DNA of 64,000 bases, from NCBI GenBank assembly GCA_014338405.1, contig JTDE01000959.1, forward strand, positions 57,872-121,871, given 5' to 3'. The DNA is from Paragonimus skrjabini miyazakii (lineage: Eukaryota > Platyhelminthes > Trematoda > Plagiorchiida > Troglotrematidae). The notes beneath the pieces were generated by a model. The model was given only the letters and a program-made list of their open reading frames with translations, was not told the origin of the DNA and did not search any database. Numbering within the stretch: the stretch's first letter is position 1; every line of letters starts with the position of its first letter. The translations under genes were made by a program, and so were the position numbers. Of this stretch, positions 1-11,012 are shown piece by piece.

Positions 1-39
<39 letters not shown>
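1..39. repeat. (TA)n microsatellite
   Basis: The window opens inside an uninterrupted TA dinucleotide run, so its true length is unknown. A similar run lies next to the N gap near 14.05 kb. Confidence 0.97.
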
Positions 40-149
40 CGCGGTGGTCACGATGAAAAGAAAAAATGATAGTCAGGTAAAAAAGGGGGAAGATGTAGAG
101 GGCTAAATAAGCAAACTTAAAACAATGAACGCAGCACAACACTCCTTAC

Positions 150-610
150 ACGAGCGCTATTGACTTCTGTTCCTCGCCATATCAGACATCCTCCTCAGCT
201 AAAGGTGTTTATGGTCCTTGAACGATATTACCAGTCTTTTAAGGAGATTCCTTCTATCCTGCGGCCAGCCATTTTTTATCACACGAGTCAGCTTTCTAAA
301 TACATAACCCTTTTCCGTCGTGCCCTTCAGCTCTACCTTTCTGTCCATCGATGCCAACCTGTAGTTCGTTGATGCGATGGTTTCGAACTCAGAACCGTCC
401 GTCGCAGGATTAGGTATATAGCCGCGAGAAAGAGTACCGGTAATGTGCAGTTGGTCTCCGGTCTGGTAGACTAACTCACAGTCATAACTCTTTGGCATGG
501 TCGTCATCCGTTGTAAGTTTCGGGACGCGGCACTCAGTAGCTCTTTTACTGTTGCTATCAAAGGTTTATGTTCTGCGTGAACAACTGTATTTCTGTTGAA
601 TGTGTGGATG
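150..610 (-). pseudogene. Ty3/Gypsy pol fragment (RNase H end and linker to integrase)
   Basis: Read on the minus strand, the fragment starts with a degenerate EHKPLIA (usual TDHKPL of the Gypsy RNase H), followed by a RNLQRM segment, LVYQTGDQLHITGTLSRGYIP-like residues (usual Y+PG...DTLSRAYLP), then a VIKNGWPQDR segment typical of the RNase H-integrase linker. A stop and frame loss follow near 195, after which GGCLIWRG-like residues resemble the start of the integrase zinc domain. The family differs from the neighbouring Gypsy copy, which has ALSRLIG at the same place. The fragment stops exactly where the TAACA end of the adjacent LTR begins, which suggests a later Gypsy element landed in it. 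It is inactive because RT and integrase core are missing. Confidence 0.75.
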
Positions 611-1074
611 TGTTATAAATCCTCGAAAAAGATAAGCTGGTTCGTCCTAGATACAGCTGTGCGCCTGGTAGAATTCCAACCCTCCTTCTTGTAATAATTA
701 ACCCGAAAAATCTTGGTCCCGAAAATACAGCGATTGTCCTTATATTTGCTCCCAGGACAAGCCAAAAGACGCGTGCAAAAAACAGCTTTGTTCCGCCCCA
801 AAACGTGTGTGACAAGGCAAAAGTATACGGTACTTATGTGGTGCGTTGTGACCTACAAACATTCTCGAATCAGAAAATTGAAGGACAGTTACTGAAAAGA
901 ATAGTTAGGGTCACCAAGCCATCAATGAGCATAGCGGAATAAAGGTCGGACAGGTAAAAAAAATAACCACGGTTACCTCCCGACCGTTCTGGACAGTTCC
1001 GTTAATTCTGATTGGACTAGTCGTTTTTCTCGAGGACGGAGGCGGTTTTGGACGAAAAAATGGACTCCTTAACA
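611..1074 (-). repeat. LTR (3' LTR of the Gypsy element at 1-5 kb)
   Basis: On the minus strand this 464-bp block begins TGTTAAGGAG and ends TTATAACA, giving TGTTA/TAACA terminal inverted repeats. It directly follows the end of Gypsy pol, with a short purine-rich AAACGGGAGG just upstream that can serve as the polypurine tract. A TATAAGG-like element lies near 735-745. About 290 bp of it (776-1074) recurs at 14202-14502 in the same orientation. The other side joins a different Gypsy pol fragment. No 5' LTR partner is present, so a target-site duplication cannot be checked. Confidence 0.8.
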
Positions 1075-3510
1075 CCTCCCGTTTGAAGATTGTTGAGTTA
1101 AATCATAGGACCTCTTCCGAGGATCAGCTTGAATGGGTCTGACCGGTTTACTGCATCTGTTCGTCCGTCGTCTCCACCTCAAGGGATACTTGTGCTCAGC
1201 ATCTTGGAACTGTGACGTCGGTTCTGTCGAATGCTCAGTTTCGGTTGGTCGTTCTTTCTTCAAGTCGAAAGCGTCCAGCAGTATATCGAGTTGCGTGGTT
1301 GACCGTACATGGTCGCACAGTGCATCTTCATGGTTCCGGCTAATCTTGTTTGCGTGCCGCACACATGTGGGTTCGCCAACTTTCACTTAATAGAAGATGG
1401 ATATTCTCCGTTGGACGATTATTCCTCTCTTCCAGTTCAACGATCCATGAAACATGCGCACAAAAACCGGCTCGCTGATCGTAAAGTACCGTGCATGAGC
1501 TCCGTGTCTTTGATTGTACTGTCATTCCATTCCTACATTGTGTCCTCCTTTTCTGTTTGAATGCGTGATCATGATATTAAAGACAGTCCTCCGTTTTCTA
1601 CTGAACGTGCATTCCACCGGCGACTTGCCCTCTGGGACGTTCGGATTTGGGGTTGTTCGGCAATTGGTCAAGAAGGTCTGTAAAACATGGCTTGGGGGAC
1701 CTTCTCCTTTCGCCTTCAACAAAGCTCGCTTCAAGGAGTCGACAAACCTTTTAGCTTGTTCTTTCGACTGGGTATGGTAAACTGGAGATCGCATGTGTTG
1801 GGTGCCTAGCAGTTGACAGTAGTTTTCGAAGATGAAAGAGGTGGACTGAGATCCGTTGTCTATGACCAACTTCTCTGGCAGTCGGAAGCAGTTGGAAAGT
1901 TCCGACAGCTTCTGTGTGGTGCTGTCAATAGTCGGTTGTCTTAGGGTGTGGATTTCTGGCCACTTGGTGTAGGCGTCGACGATAACCAGATACGTTTGTC
2001 CATTCAGTGGCCCAGCACAATCCATGTGGAACCTTTGCCAGGGTCTTTGAGCTGCTGGCCAAGTGTGCAGTTCACATTTCATGGGGTTTTTCGCAGCCAA
2101 ACAGCACGATGTGCACTTTTGGCAATGTGTCGATTTGCTTGTCCATTCGTGGCCAGTAGGCAAAACTGCGCGCCAATGACTTCATCCGGTTGAACCCTGG
2201 GTGACCGCTGTGAAATTACCTGACTACCTGTCGTTGGTGAGCTTCGGGGACTGCTACTCTGTCGGCAAACATGACGCATCCGTCCATCATCGTAAGAGCT
2301 TCTCGACAGTGGAAGTCGCCACTGAGATCTACGTGTAGCTAAGCTGTGCGGATGAACGTCATTACTGGTTTCAAAATTGGGCCCAGTTTGGTAGCCTCCT
2401 TGATCATCTCTGCTGTCACTGGAAGTGCTCGGACAACTTCGTTAAAGATTAGGTGTACACCAGGTTCACTATTGACCGCTGAAATTATTGTGTCCTCGTC
2501 GTTCGGTGTCTGTGATCCGATGAGTCTGGATAAGGCGTCAGCCTGACCAAAGCTGGTTGTGGAACGGTACTGTATTGTGAAGTCGCGGGTAAGAAGCATT
2601 GTTGCTCATCTTTGCAAGCGATTGGCCGTATAAACCGGGATTTCATTCTTTGAGCCGAACACTGCAAGCAAAGGTTTGTGATCTGTCAACAACGAAAAAT
2701 GTCGTCCGTAGAAAATTTTGTGAAACTTTCTCACCGCAAGGATTATAGCGAGGGCCTCCTTCTCAATCTGACTGTAGTCTCGCTTAGGGAGTGTAAGCGA
2801 CCTTGCCGCGTGCGCAATTGCCTTTTTCTTTCCACCTGGAAACGTATGTGATATCACAGCACCGATTCCATAGTTGAATGTATCTGCGGCCACGACAAGT
2901 GGTAGCGTCGGGTCGTAATACGTAAGCAGGAGATCTGAAGTCAACAGAGCTTTGATACGATCAAAAGATTGCTGACATTCCCTTGACCACTTCCACTTGG
3001 CATCCTTAATGAACAAACGGTTCATTGACGTTCGGATTCGATGAGGTTGTGGGAGGAAGGAACTGTAGTAGCTGACCAACCCCAGGAAAGACCGTAGAGT
3101 TGACCTTCGGTGGAGGCGGCATCCACTTTATGGATTCTACGTTGACTGGGTCAGGTCATCGGCCATCTTTGTCCACAATGAATCCAAGGTATTTGATGCT
3201 GGACATTCCAAAGCTGCCTTTGTCGGCGCGAGGTCGGAAGCCATTTCCACTCAAACAAGTAAGAGTTTGGTCCGGCTTATGCTGCAGACCCTCTGCATTG
3301 TGACCCATGACTATAATGTCGTCTAGGTAAGCTATTGCACTGGGAATATCCGTGAGCATCGTATCCACCACTTGTTGGGAGATGGCTGGCGCTATATTCA
3401 CGCCAAATTGCAGACGGTTGAATCTATAAAGTCCTTTGTGGGTGTTAGTTGTCAGCATTTTCTTTGACTCTTTAGCGACTGGCAATTGTAAATACAGGTT
3501 TTCCAAAATG
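1075..3510 (-). pseudogene. Ty3/Gypsy pol (RT, RNase H, integrase), degenerate
   Basis: Minus strand, 5' to 3'. RT: palm segment THKGLYRFNRLQFGV near 3440 and YLDDIIV near 3340. Connection and RNase H at 3080-2610, with KKAIAHAARSL, IEKEALAI and LLTDHKPL, ending in QADALSRLIG near 2530. Integrase zinc domain at about 2250-2070 (HSGHPG...SFAYWP). Integrase core 2163-1522 with D in HMDCAGP and D in LVIDNGSQ. The third acidic residue, 35 residues after the second, is Lys (EQAKRFV for the usual GQAERFV), so DD35E is broken. A basic C-terminal tail ends near 1075 beside the LTR. Several frameshifts separate the blocks. The RNase H type (ANRLQRW...ADALSRLI) is that of K02A2.6-like Gypsy elements. 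Protease and the RT N-terminus are missing, displaced by PLE fragments. Confidence 0.9.
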
Positions 3511-3544
3511 CCCTATGTTCCTCTTTCTTCGAAACACGGTTGTC

Positions 3545-3790
3545 TTCGGATTGGTTTGAAAAATGCAAAAATAGTCATGTGAGTTGTACGTTTAAACTTC
3601 ACGTCGTTCGTTCTTTTCACTCACATACGCGAAGTGATTTACAAACATTTGGACGTGTGGGAGCCTACGGGCAAAATTCCCAAAGTGATCAATCATCATT
3701 TGGTCATATGGTCGAAAATAATGGCAATAGATACGGTTGTAGATGTAAGGTGGAAACAGAGAATAAGCGTAAAAAAATAAGAGCATGACA
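3545..3790 (+). pseudogene. Penelope-like element endonuclease fragment (plus orientation)
   Basis: The plus-strand frame CTFKLHVVRSFHSHTRSD aligns with CTLKHHVVRTFQLHTRRD on the opposite strand at 4130-4240, and the underlying DNA is roughly 75-80% alike by eye over about 75 bp. Further on, HIWTCGSLRAKFPK (another frame) matches the LHIWTWEHLPK part of the GIY-YIG domain in that copy. The segment between, which should carry DPVPTLAKSN and the YIG motif, has been lost here. The fragment begins next to the truncated Gypsy RT. It is a short, frameshifted relic in inverted orientation to the next feature. Confidence 0.6.
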
Positions 3791-3812
3791 AACATTCGGT
3801 TTATGTAACGTA

Positions 3813-4242
3813 TTACCAAGGTAGCGATAAGTTCATTACCATCTCTTTCTGAACGCATAACGGTGGTTTCATACGGTGTATAACACGCGCTTCAGAAAAA
3901 GCTAGAGCGTGTTTATTGGCTGCCTGACAGCTAACACGGAACGCTTTGACGAGGTCTACTCGCTGACCAGATTCCTGTAGGTGTTTTGTAATGGCAATCT
4001 TTGCAGTTCCACTTTTGTCAACCAGGAGTTATTTGGGGAGGTGCTCCCATGTCCAAATATGCAGTGCCCTTACTGTGCTATCAACGTACTGCAAACCTCA
4101 GGTAAAGGTAAGTTTAAAAATAATGTTTGATTTGGCGAGTGTGGGCACTGGATCCCTTCGCGTATGTAATTGAAAAGTGCGAACGACGTGATGCTTAAGT
4201 GTACATCTTACATGATGGTTGTTGCAATTATCAAATTCCTCT
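3813..4242 (-). pseudogene. Penelope-like element GIY-YIG endonuclease C-terminus (minus orientation)
   Basis: Minus-strand order matches the end of a Penelope-like protein: HHVVRTFQLHTRRDPVPTLA, then KSNIIFKLTF (usual KSN(V/I)IY+(F/L)TC), a YVDSTVRALHIWTWEHLPK stretch that fits the YIG...R...EH core of the GIY-YIG nuclease, then ITKHLQESGQRVDLVKAF (usual HL.(E/D)TGH.VD...AF) and the C-terminal KPPLCVQKEMVMNLSLPW followed by a stop at 3813. Stops occur after KLTF and EHLPK. The YIG Gly is Asp here. PLEs encode an RT fused to this nuclease and the nuclease nicks the insertion site. This piece lies between the gag and pol of the surrounding Gypsy element. Confidence 0.8.
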
Positions 4243-4244
4243 AT

Positions 4245-4915
4245 CTCTTGTTCATGGTCGCTGACGCGAAACTGGTATGCATATATTACGGATATCACTT
4301 GTGTTGGGCCAATCGCTTTGAGCTTCATTCCGTTGACACTGTCAATATCCTTCATCCTTTGGCCCACCTTTCCTTCGCTGTTACAAATGTCAATACATTG
4401 GACAGGTGTTAATGGTCTCATTCAGCAGTCTGTAAGTCACTGCAACATTCTGAACGCCAAGAACCATTTGACCACATATGAGATTGTCTTTCATACACGA
4501 AAAACTACAATCTTCAGCCAGCTCCTTCAGTGCCGTCACATATTGGTTATTAAATTCCCAAAGACGGTTCTTTCGAAAAAAAACTGGGAAGGTTCAAAAA
4601 TTTCATTGCATTGGTCAAGGAAGTATACTTCGAATTTGCTGATCACTGTATCCAGATAACTTGTCTTCATGGTCAGCAAAAGTCAAATTCACTAGGACCT
4701 GCCGGCCTCCGTTTCCAATGCAATGTCGTGACACTGCCAGTTGGTATCCTTTAGATCCTTCAGACGGAATACACACTGCAAAACCGTTGAAATCCTGGCT
4801 CCATCTCTGCAGTGTTTCTGCAATCCGGCTGCTGTCCGTCAAGTCCAACGTTTCAGGAGGAACGATTGCAATAGCGCCCGATGAACCATCTTGGAATCTG
4901 CATGCATTTTCTTTT
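4245..4915 (-). pseudogene. Ty3/Gypsy gag, degenerate
   Basis: Minus-strand reading begins near 4915 with PPETLDL and SSRIAETLQRWSQDF, continues through HCIGNGGRQVLVNLTFADHE, then after frame loss gives FNNQYVTALKELAEDCSF, then (shifted) KDNLICGQMVLGVQNVAV and LTPVQCIDICNSEG. This is the helical capsid pattern of Gypsy Gag, in which (V/A)xxLRxLAxxCxFG is followed by a LIRDxxVxGI-like helix and L(T)LxxAIxIC. Gag packages element RNA. At least three frame changes are needed, and the zinc knuckle is not found: the sequence passes into PLE DNA at about 4242. It is probably the gag of the element whose pol lies at 1075-3510. It abuts an RTE LINE at 4915-4935. Confidence 0.7.
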
Positions 4916-4929
4916 TCACGATTGATACC

Positions 4930-7000
4930 CAACTCGAAGTGTAACAAATTACTTTCATCAGGTTCACGTACTTCTCAGACACACCTTCCCTCCACAGTCA
5001 GCCTCAGAATGCAGTTCTATGAACCGAATCAAAGCCCCCTCCCCCTGATGCCCAAAAAGACAGCAGTTGTTGGAATCACGGAGTTCAAGCGTCTGGTGGA
5101 GTGTGAAGATGTGATCAGTGCAGCCACGGCCAGGGTAAATCCCAGCTTGCTCCTCACGGATATACTGTTCGCCCGTTTCGCTTGGTCTGTGAAGTACAAT
5201 GACTGCGAGCAATTTCGACTCAATGGGAATAAGGCTAATACCTCTGTGATTTACACACGAAGTGCGTGAGCCGTTTTCGAAAATCAGAATAGTATTTGCC
5301 AAACCCCAGTCATTTGAAACGAATTCACTGAGCCAGAGTTTCTGGGGCAGAGTCGTCAACTCTTCACCTAACTTTTGACTTCCATCTGCAAGAAGGAACA
5401 GGAGGGAGTTCGTCTAGGCCGGGTGCTTTGTGACGTTTCAGTAACTTTATCTCAATGGAGACTTCGGTTTCCGAGGCTGGAGAAACGTCAACAGATCAAT
5501 GATCAAAGGCACAGTCAATAGCGCGGATGACCAGTTGAACTGCTGTTGAAATTGCTCAGCCCAACGTTCTAAGCGTCGTTGCAGGTTGTGAATAGGCCCA
5601 TCACTAACTTCGCAGCTTATCTCGCCCACATCCGGATTTCTGCTACTCTGCGCAAATGAGGTACAAGAGCTTACGAATGTTTCCGGTAGTAGCGGCTTAT
5701 TCCATCTCGATAGCGCGTTACGTCCACCAAACCTCGTGATCCTCCCGTAGTTGCCCGCTGAGTTCTATACGAGCAGCGATGAAGGCAGAGTTATACGCTC
5801 TGCTAGACGGAATATTCTGGCGAGCGTCAAGAAGACCCAGTGACTGCATAGAGACCCAGCAGTTAGCGGTTGCACGAGCAGAGTACCACACGAGACAGCA
5901 CCGCATCTATGCACTGCATGGTCTATATGTACTTAACGTGTTGGTAGATGAGGTCCTAAACCAGAATCAAACGCACACTGGTAGGTGTAGAGCGCTTGGG
6001 TATCTACTATTTTTGACACATTAATTCTTGGATGACTACGAGGTTACCTTTCACCAAAGCAAACTTGACACATGCCAGTGCACAATCGAAATCCACGCAG
6101 GTGCTCCAGATTGATTTGCTATTTTGGAAACAGCCACGTCACCGATAGCTGACGACTATGTGGTCAATTTGTATCCACGATTGACTCGGTGATAGAGGTC
6201 CCCAGGTGGTGCACTGACACTTAGAACGTCGATAATAAGTACTTATCAGAAACAGACCGTTATCAGCACAGAGCTACAACAAACATTCATCGCTGTCCTT
6301 CTGACGAGTACCGCGAGCGTGTGGGCCATCTAAGTCACGCTCGCCAGCGCTTAACATGCCTACTGGTGCTCAAGTCTCCAGCTAGTACTACAATGTCCGC
6401 AAAAGGTTAGCGAGTTGGTGATACCAATCATCCTTGACAATGTCTGGGCTACAGTCTGTGACGACATATGCCGCAACAACAAACAGATAGCGTTTGTGAT
6501 GGACACCTCTCGACGACCTAACTGAACCTTCGAGTCCGATAGTGCAAAGGCAGTTATTGATGGGTATCCAGTCGAGCAGCGCCTTCTCTGAGTATGCGCT
6601 TAGGGCTGTTCCAATATTGACCTGGCCATAGGTTTGAGCTGCAGGGTTTTGAGTCAATGGCTCATTGTACGTGAATGTTGATGCATCTTTTGGAGTGTGA
6701 AATGTTAGCTCTGTTTTGTTCTGCTGAATCTGTTATTCAGTATGGCGGCAGCTGTCAATGTCCGGGGTCTTTGAAGTACGTGGATCTTATGACCCTTGTG
6801 CAAGAACTCCCTGCTTATTTGGAAAAGTATTCGAACATTGAATGCGACAAGCTTGAGTGGTGTTCGGAAGCGAGCATGTGGTTGTCTTTCGGGCAACGAA
6901 AGCTTGTTTCATACACTATCATTCTGGTTACAACTTTTTCGCGAGCGGCAAATGATGCAATTCTGTGGTTTACGTCCTTGAACGAGGTTCGGGGTGTTTT
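4930..7000 (-). pseudogene. RTE-clade LINE: AP endonuclease and N-terminal half of RT
   Basis: Minus strand. The endonuclease starts near 6870 (LKLVAFNVRILFQI, usual L.TFNVRTL.Q.), continues at 6657-6388 (DWIPINNCLCTIGLEGSVR, LFVVAAYVVTDCSPD, DDWYHQLANLL), has a degenerate GDL near 6370 and ends with WIQIDHIVVSYR near 6155. The linker includes SDGPIHNLQRRLERWAEQF near 5600. RT runs 5359-4930 with NHRGISLIPIESKLLAVIV, EEQAGIYPGRGCTDHIFTL and a decayed motif A, then KYVNLMKV before the element breaks off. RTE elements encode endonuclease plus RT and copy RNA at a nicked target. Motifs B and C and the 3' end are absent. Many frameshifts are present. Confidence 0.85.
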
Positions 7001-8030
7001 CTTATAAAGAGTTGTGTAACAAAGGATGGGAAAATGAGGTAAGTTGATTTGGTGCGGTAGATTGTGACATGGGAGCAAACTGGCAGCCGATATATCGGCC
7101 AAAGTGTTGTGATAGCAAGACATGACAAATTGCGTGATTAATTTAGTTTATGGCCATGGTTCCGAAGGCAAAATGCTTTCGGGCTACCCAGGCCCTGGCT
7201 TGAAGGGCACACTCGGAACTTTCGGTTCACAAGAAACCCAACCCATAAATCATTGTGGCGAGGCACGATGTTCGCAGTCCATTGGAGGCCGGTAACCAGT
7301 AGTGGTTCGGCTCATACGCCATTCGGACGGAGTACATCCGTCGGGGATGCCCAATTTCCCCCTCAGGAGGTTGCAACAGAAGCTGAGCAGCAGTCCGAGG
7401 ATCCACCGACGAAGGCGAATCTAACGTAGTAGATCTGTCCAGTCAGGGAGTCCAAGACCGACAGGGCGTTTGAGACACATGCCTCCTGTTACCGAGGACC
7501 GATGACCAAGTTGTTTCATACGGCCTTTGAATGGAGTCTCACTACTCAAGGCACCTAGCACACTTTAAATGCCCTTTGGAATCGGCGACCACCAACGTGG
7601 TTCGTACGCTTTCCTCAGGATTTGCCCATGGTTGGCGGATACTGTGAATGTCTATACGCTGTCCAGGAGCCCATGTACTACCGGTGGGAGCATTTAAAGT
7701 CCCTATGTGGCGGGGTAACGTATGTCATGTCGTAGTAACTTATGTGGTATTTTGTAGGAGAACCGCCTACTAACCGTGAATCCGCTGCGCCATGGTAGTA
7801 CTGCCGCTCGTTGTTCGCGACTGCTTATTCGCCGGGAGAACCCTATTCATTTCATAGTTAGCTTTCACGTGAAAGCCTGGGGACGCGCCCGGTGGCATTG
7901 AGGTTGTCTACCTGTTTGCCAGGTACCCGGGCAAACAGGTGTGCTAGATCTACGCCACTGCTGCCTCCCAATGACTGCTTTTCTCAGGGCTTTGAGTTGG
8001 TGGTGATCTGTCGACTCTGTAGATGATGGA
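7001..8030 (-). other. Possible 5' UTR of the adjoining RTE LINE
   Basis: There is no open frame of note. The tract is more GC-rich than its surroundings and directly continues upstream of the endonuclease start of the minus-strand LINE, which is why I assign it to that element. No second copy in this window confirms it. 8031-8834 holds nothing I recognise. Confidence 0.3.
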
Positions 8031-8834
8031 CCCTTGTTGTACGCATATGTTAACTAGTTCGTTTCTGAGCCTACAATCTGAATGTCTCACGAACTTCACG
8101 GGTCATTTGTCCTTGTATTTCCGGTGCTGTCTTTTATTAGCAAGATACTTACATCACCTAGATCCTCCGCCTGATCGTCTGTGTTGTTAATATACCCCTC
8201 TACTGGCATGACATTCTGGTTAAGCTAGGTATTTTATGAGTCCAGCAATAGTCATCCCCGTCATAACCGGACTCACTTCGTCTACCTTGTTTTGAAGACT
8301 GTTTTGGTCACCTCCGCAATACTTGGTAAACCACTTCCGGTATGCGGTGACCCGTTATTGTGTACTGAGTAATCTCACTTTGTTGACCCTTGACCCCTCA
8401 CGAAGTGTGACGCAGTGGCGTTTATTGTTTATTTTCTCAGCAAAGATCCTTGCTTACGACCGTCATCACGAACGACCTTCAGCATAGTGTAACTCAGCGT
8501 TCTATCTGCGAGTTTCACTTAATCGTTTTGTTTGTACTCCTTCTCGAGCTTTATAGCCTACCTGTGAACGTTTGGTGCTGCCCCCTCCTACGATATTCAG
8601 TAACTCAGTTCTGTTGTGTGGTAGCTAGTTGTACTTTAATTTAACATTGTCCGTCTCGATTGTTCATTCGGCACCCTATTCGGTACGTTCTCTGTCGTCT
8701 GGTTCTTGGTCAGTATCTCGCGTTTATGCTTTTGTTTATTGCCAATACTTCATGCGCCTTATTGCGCATATGAGTTGTGCTAGATAGGTGCTCCAGAAAC
8801 CCGTGGATTAGTCCATTTTCCCCCAGTAGAACGC

Positions 8835-9225
8835 CACTCACACTTGACAACAGCCTTAGCATTCACACTGACTTTCCAGTCAGCCCTTTCGAAAAGAAGC
8901 ACTAGACTCGAGTTTCGCTCTTGTCAGTGCTGGTCAGTAGTGCAAGCGTAAATGGTGTAGCGCTCAGCTATGATAATTCGGTCGTGCCCAGTGTGGGACC
9001 AATGGCGCAATGATCAAAACGGTTGGTTCGGGAAGGCGTGGTCGGAGTTCTAATCCTGACAAGGAAATGTACTACTGAAAAACTTTAACAAGAGCAAAAC
9101 TCGAGTCTGCCGTTTCTTTTCAAAAGAGGCTGACTAAAAAATATGTCTGAATGCGGTGGTTGCGATCAAGTTTGTGTGATGTTCGACTTGAAATTAACCA
9201 AATCTCCGAGTATACGCATCAGTGG
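8835..9225 (+). repeat. tRNA-headed SINE-like repeat with an inverted extra body piece
   Basis: The plus-strand copy (about 8951-9225) carries an A-box-like TGGCGCAATGATC at 9003 and a B-box-like GAGTTCTAATCC at 9045, then the body ACTACTG...AACAAGAGCAAAACTCGAGTC and an end GTGATGTTCGACTTGAAATT. Read in reverse, the copy at 42.64-43.10 kb matches over its whole length. Just upstream, 8835-8943 is a second piece of the same body in the opposite direction (CTTTCGAAAAGAAGCACTAG), so the two lie head to head. SINEs of this kind are copied by a partner LINE, and the A and B boxes are RNA polymerase III promoter elements. Confidence 0.65.
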
Positions 9226-9930
9226 TCCACTTTTATTTGTACCTGGCAAGATATAATGTCGTGTTTTCATACATATATTTTCACCCCCAGTAAGCCTAGT
9301 TCATGTCGAATTCGATCTCTGCTTTCTGCGGGTCTAATTGCACACTTTGGTATAACACTCAGCCATTCACTCGGGAGCTCTTCAGGGCTCTTCGTAGCTA
9401 AGTCATCGTCGACGTTTGTTACTTCCGATAATCTGAGCTTTCACCATTCCTTTTTCTCACACACGTTACCTGTGACGAAATCAGATAATCCCCGGTTCAT
9501 TACATTACATCTCGAATATCGGTTCCCTAAATTTGCTGCACTTTTGTGCGTCCACTGGCTGCACACATCTCATTAGATGTCATATGCAGCATCTAACCTA
9601 TGTGAACTACATGAAAAGTTTTTCTGGCTGCTTGCATCTCCTTGAATAATAGTTTACTCAGAACGGTGCACTGAAAAGTAGTGCGCTGGGCCCAAGGGAT
9701 TAGAAATCACAGTAAGCGCCAAAGCGATAAGTGGTGCAACTTTTTGAAGTTAAAATGAATAGAAATGTAGGTCTGTCTACAAGTTCTCACAAGTATCTGA
9801 CACCTACAGTAGTCAGATGTAATCCACTCATTAGATACTGGAGCTTACTCTAGGGGCAGATGCGCTACACTTAATGGAATTGTAACTAATTTTGGTTTGT
9901 TTATTGAGGAATGGACGATTTAAGTGAAGT
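9226..9930. other. No supported gene
   Basis: A 141-codon plus-strand open frame (9151-9576) starts inside the SINE and resembles nothing known to me. I treat it as chance. Confidence 0.5.
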
Positions 9931-9934
9931 GGGT

Positions 9935-10167
9935 CTAGTGACGGCCTATTTTGCGCACTGATTTTGCGACTGATTGTTCCCTTAGCTTCCCCAAATATGT
10001 ATCGTTTACTGACTTAGGCTTGGAGATTGCAAAACGCACGACTGTTTGCTGAGTCAACGTTCCTTCGTTGAACTTGGGAACAACGGTTGATCTTTCTTGT
10101 TCACCAGATTTCCTGACTTGACTGTAGAGATATTCTTCAGTATATGCTGTTGACCTCATAATTTTAC
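9935..10167 (-). CDS. Candidate terminal exon, unknown host gene
   Basis: Minus-strand open frame of about 77 codons with a basic, charged product (contains VVPKFNEGTLTQQT and YLGKLREQSVAKS). An AG just upstream of 10167 would leave the first two bases of a codon to be completed, which is phase 1, and the nearest good donor upstream (GTAAGT at 11012) also leaves phase 1. An AATAAA signal lies 30 nt past the stop (9905-9900, minus). The acceptor lacks a clear pyrimidine tract. I do not recognise the protein. It could be a real last exon or a chance open frame. Confidence 0.33.
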
Positions 10168-11012
10168 CTATAGTAAGCTTAGGTTTTAATCATTCGATAT
10201 CTTCTTCAATCAGTATTTATTCGCACTTTTTAGACTATGTGCATCTTTGTTGTACTGGCCGTTGTTTTTTGAGAATATATTCGTCCAAATGGGGCTGTAC
10301 GTACGTGTTTGTTCAGCAAAAGTACGGTGGTTTAGCCTATCGTTGATTCTGAAAGTAGTTCAGGGAATGACAGGTGAATGAATCAATACAAATTCGTTGA
10401 ATTCATAAATAGGAAAAAAGAGCTGGAAATTCTTGAGGACTTGTAATCGAAAGTTTCATTAATTGCGACAATGTCTGATAGTGTTTCCAGTAGGCGATGT
10501 GGATTGCCGCGTACCCCCTAGCTTGGCGGGCAACACCTATCAACCTTGCTGGGCAGGCAGTCAGGGTTTTCATAGTCCGTGATCACGTCATCGCTTGACC
10601 GTCATGCAATTCCTTCCAGCAGTGAGTAGCCCCATTGAACAACGCGTGTTACAGCGGGAACTCTGCTGGTGTAAACAACACTATTCAACCAGTCTAGACT
10701 GTATCTTGATTGCCTTGATTATCGGTCACGGCCCTAGATACTTCTAAACTACGCACTTGTGAACTGTCCTGTTGCTTGTACAGTTGGTTCATTTGTTACA
10801 GGGCAGCTGGCGAGGAAAACAACGATTGAATGTTCCGGACCCCTGTGTATCTCCCACAGGAATGAGCCATGTTTCTGATCCACAAAGCTAGATCGAATGC
10901 ACACACACACACGTATGTCGTCCCCTCATTTGACAATCGAAGGTTTTTGCGACGCTGCAAATGGCAACGTTTTGCAGATGCACTACGCACTTTGAAGACA
11001 CGAAGTACTTAC
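10168..11012. other. Putative intron or intergenic DNA
   Basis: No coding signal. A short (AC)n run lies near 10897. This would be an 845-nt intron if the two flanking candidate exons are joined. Confidence 0.4.

Noticed and set aside
4130..4242. Gypsy nucleocapsid zinc knuckle (C..H..C pattern)
   Set aside because: The spacing does not fit CCHC, and the following DPVPTLAKSN and GIY-YIG segments show that it is Penelope-like.
9151..9576. 141-codon plus-strand open frame
   Set aside because: It starts within a SINE and has no recognisable motif or splice context.
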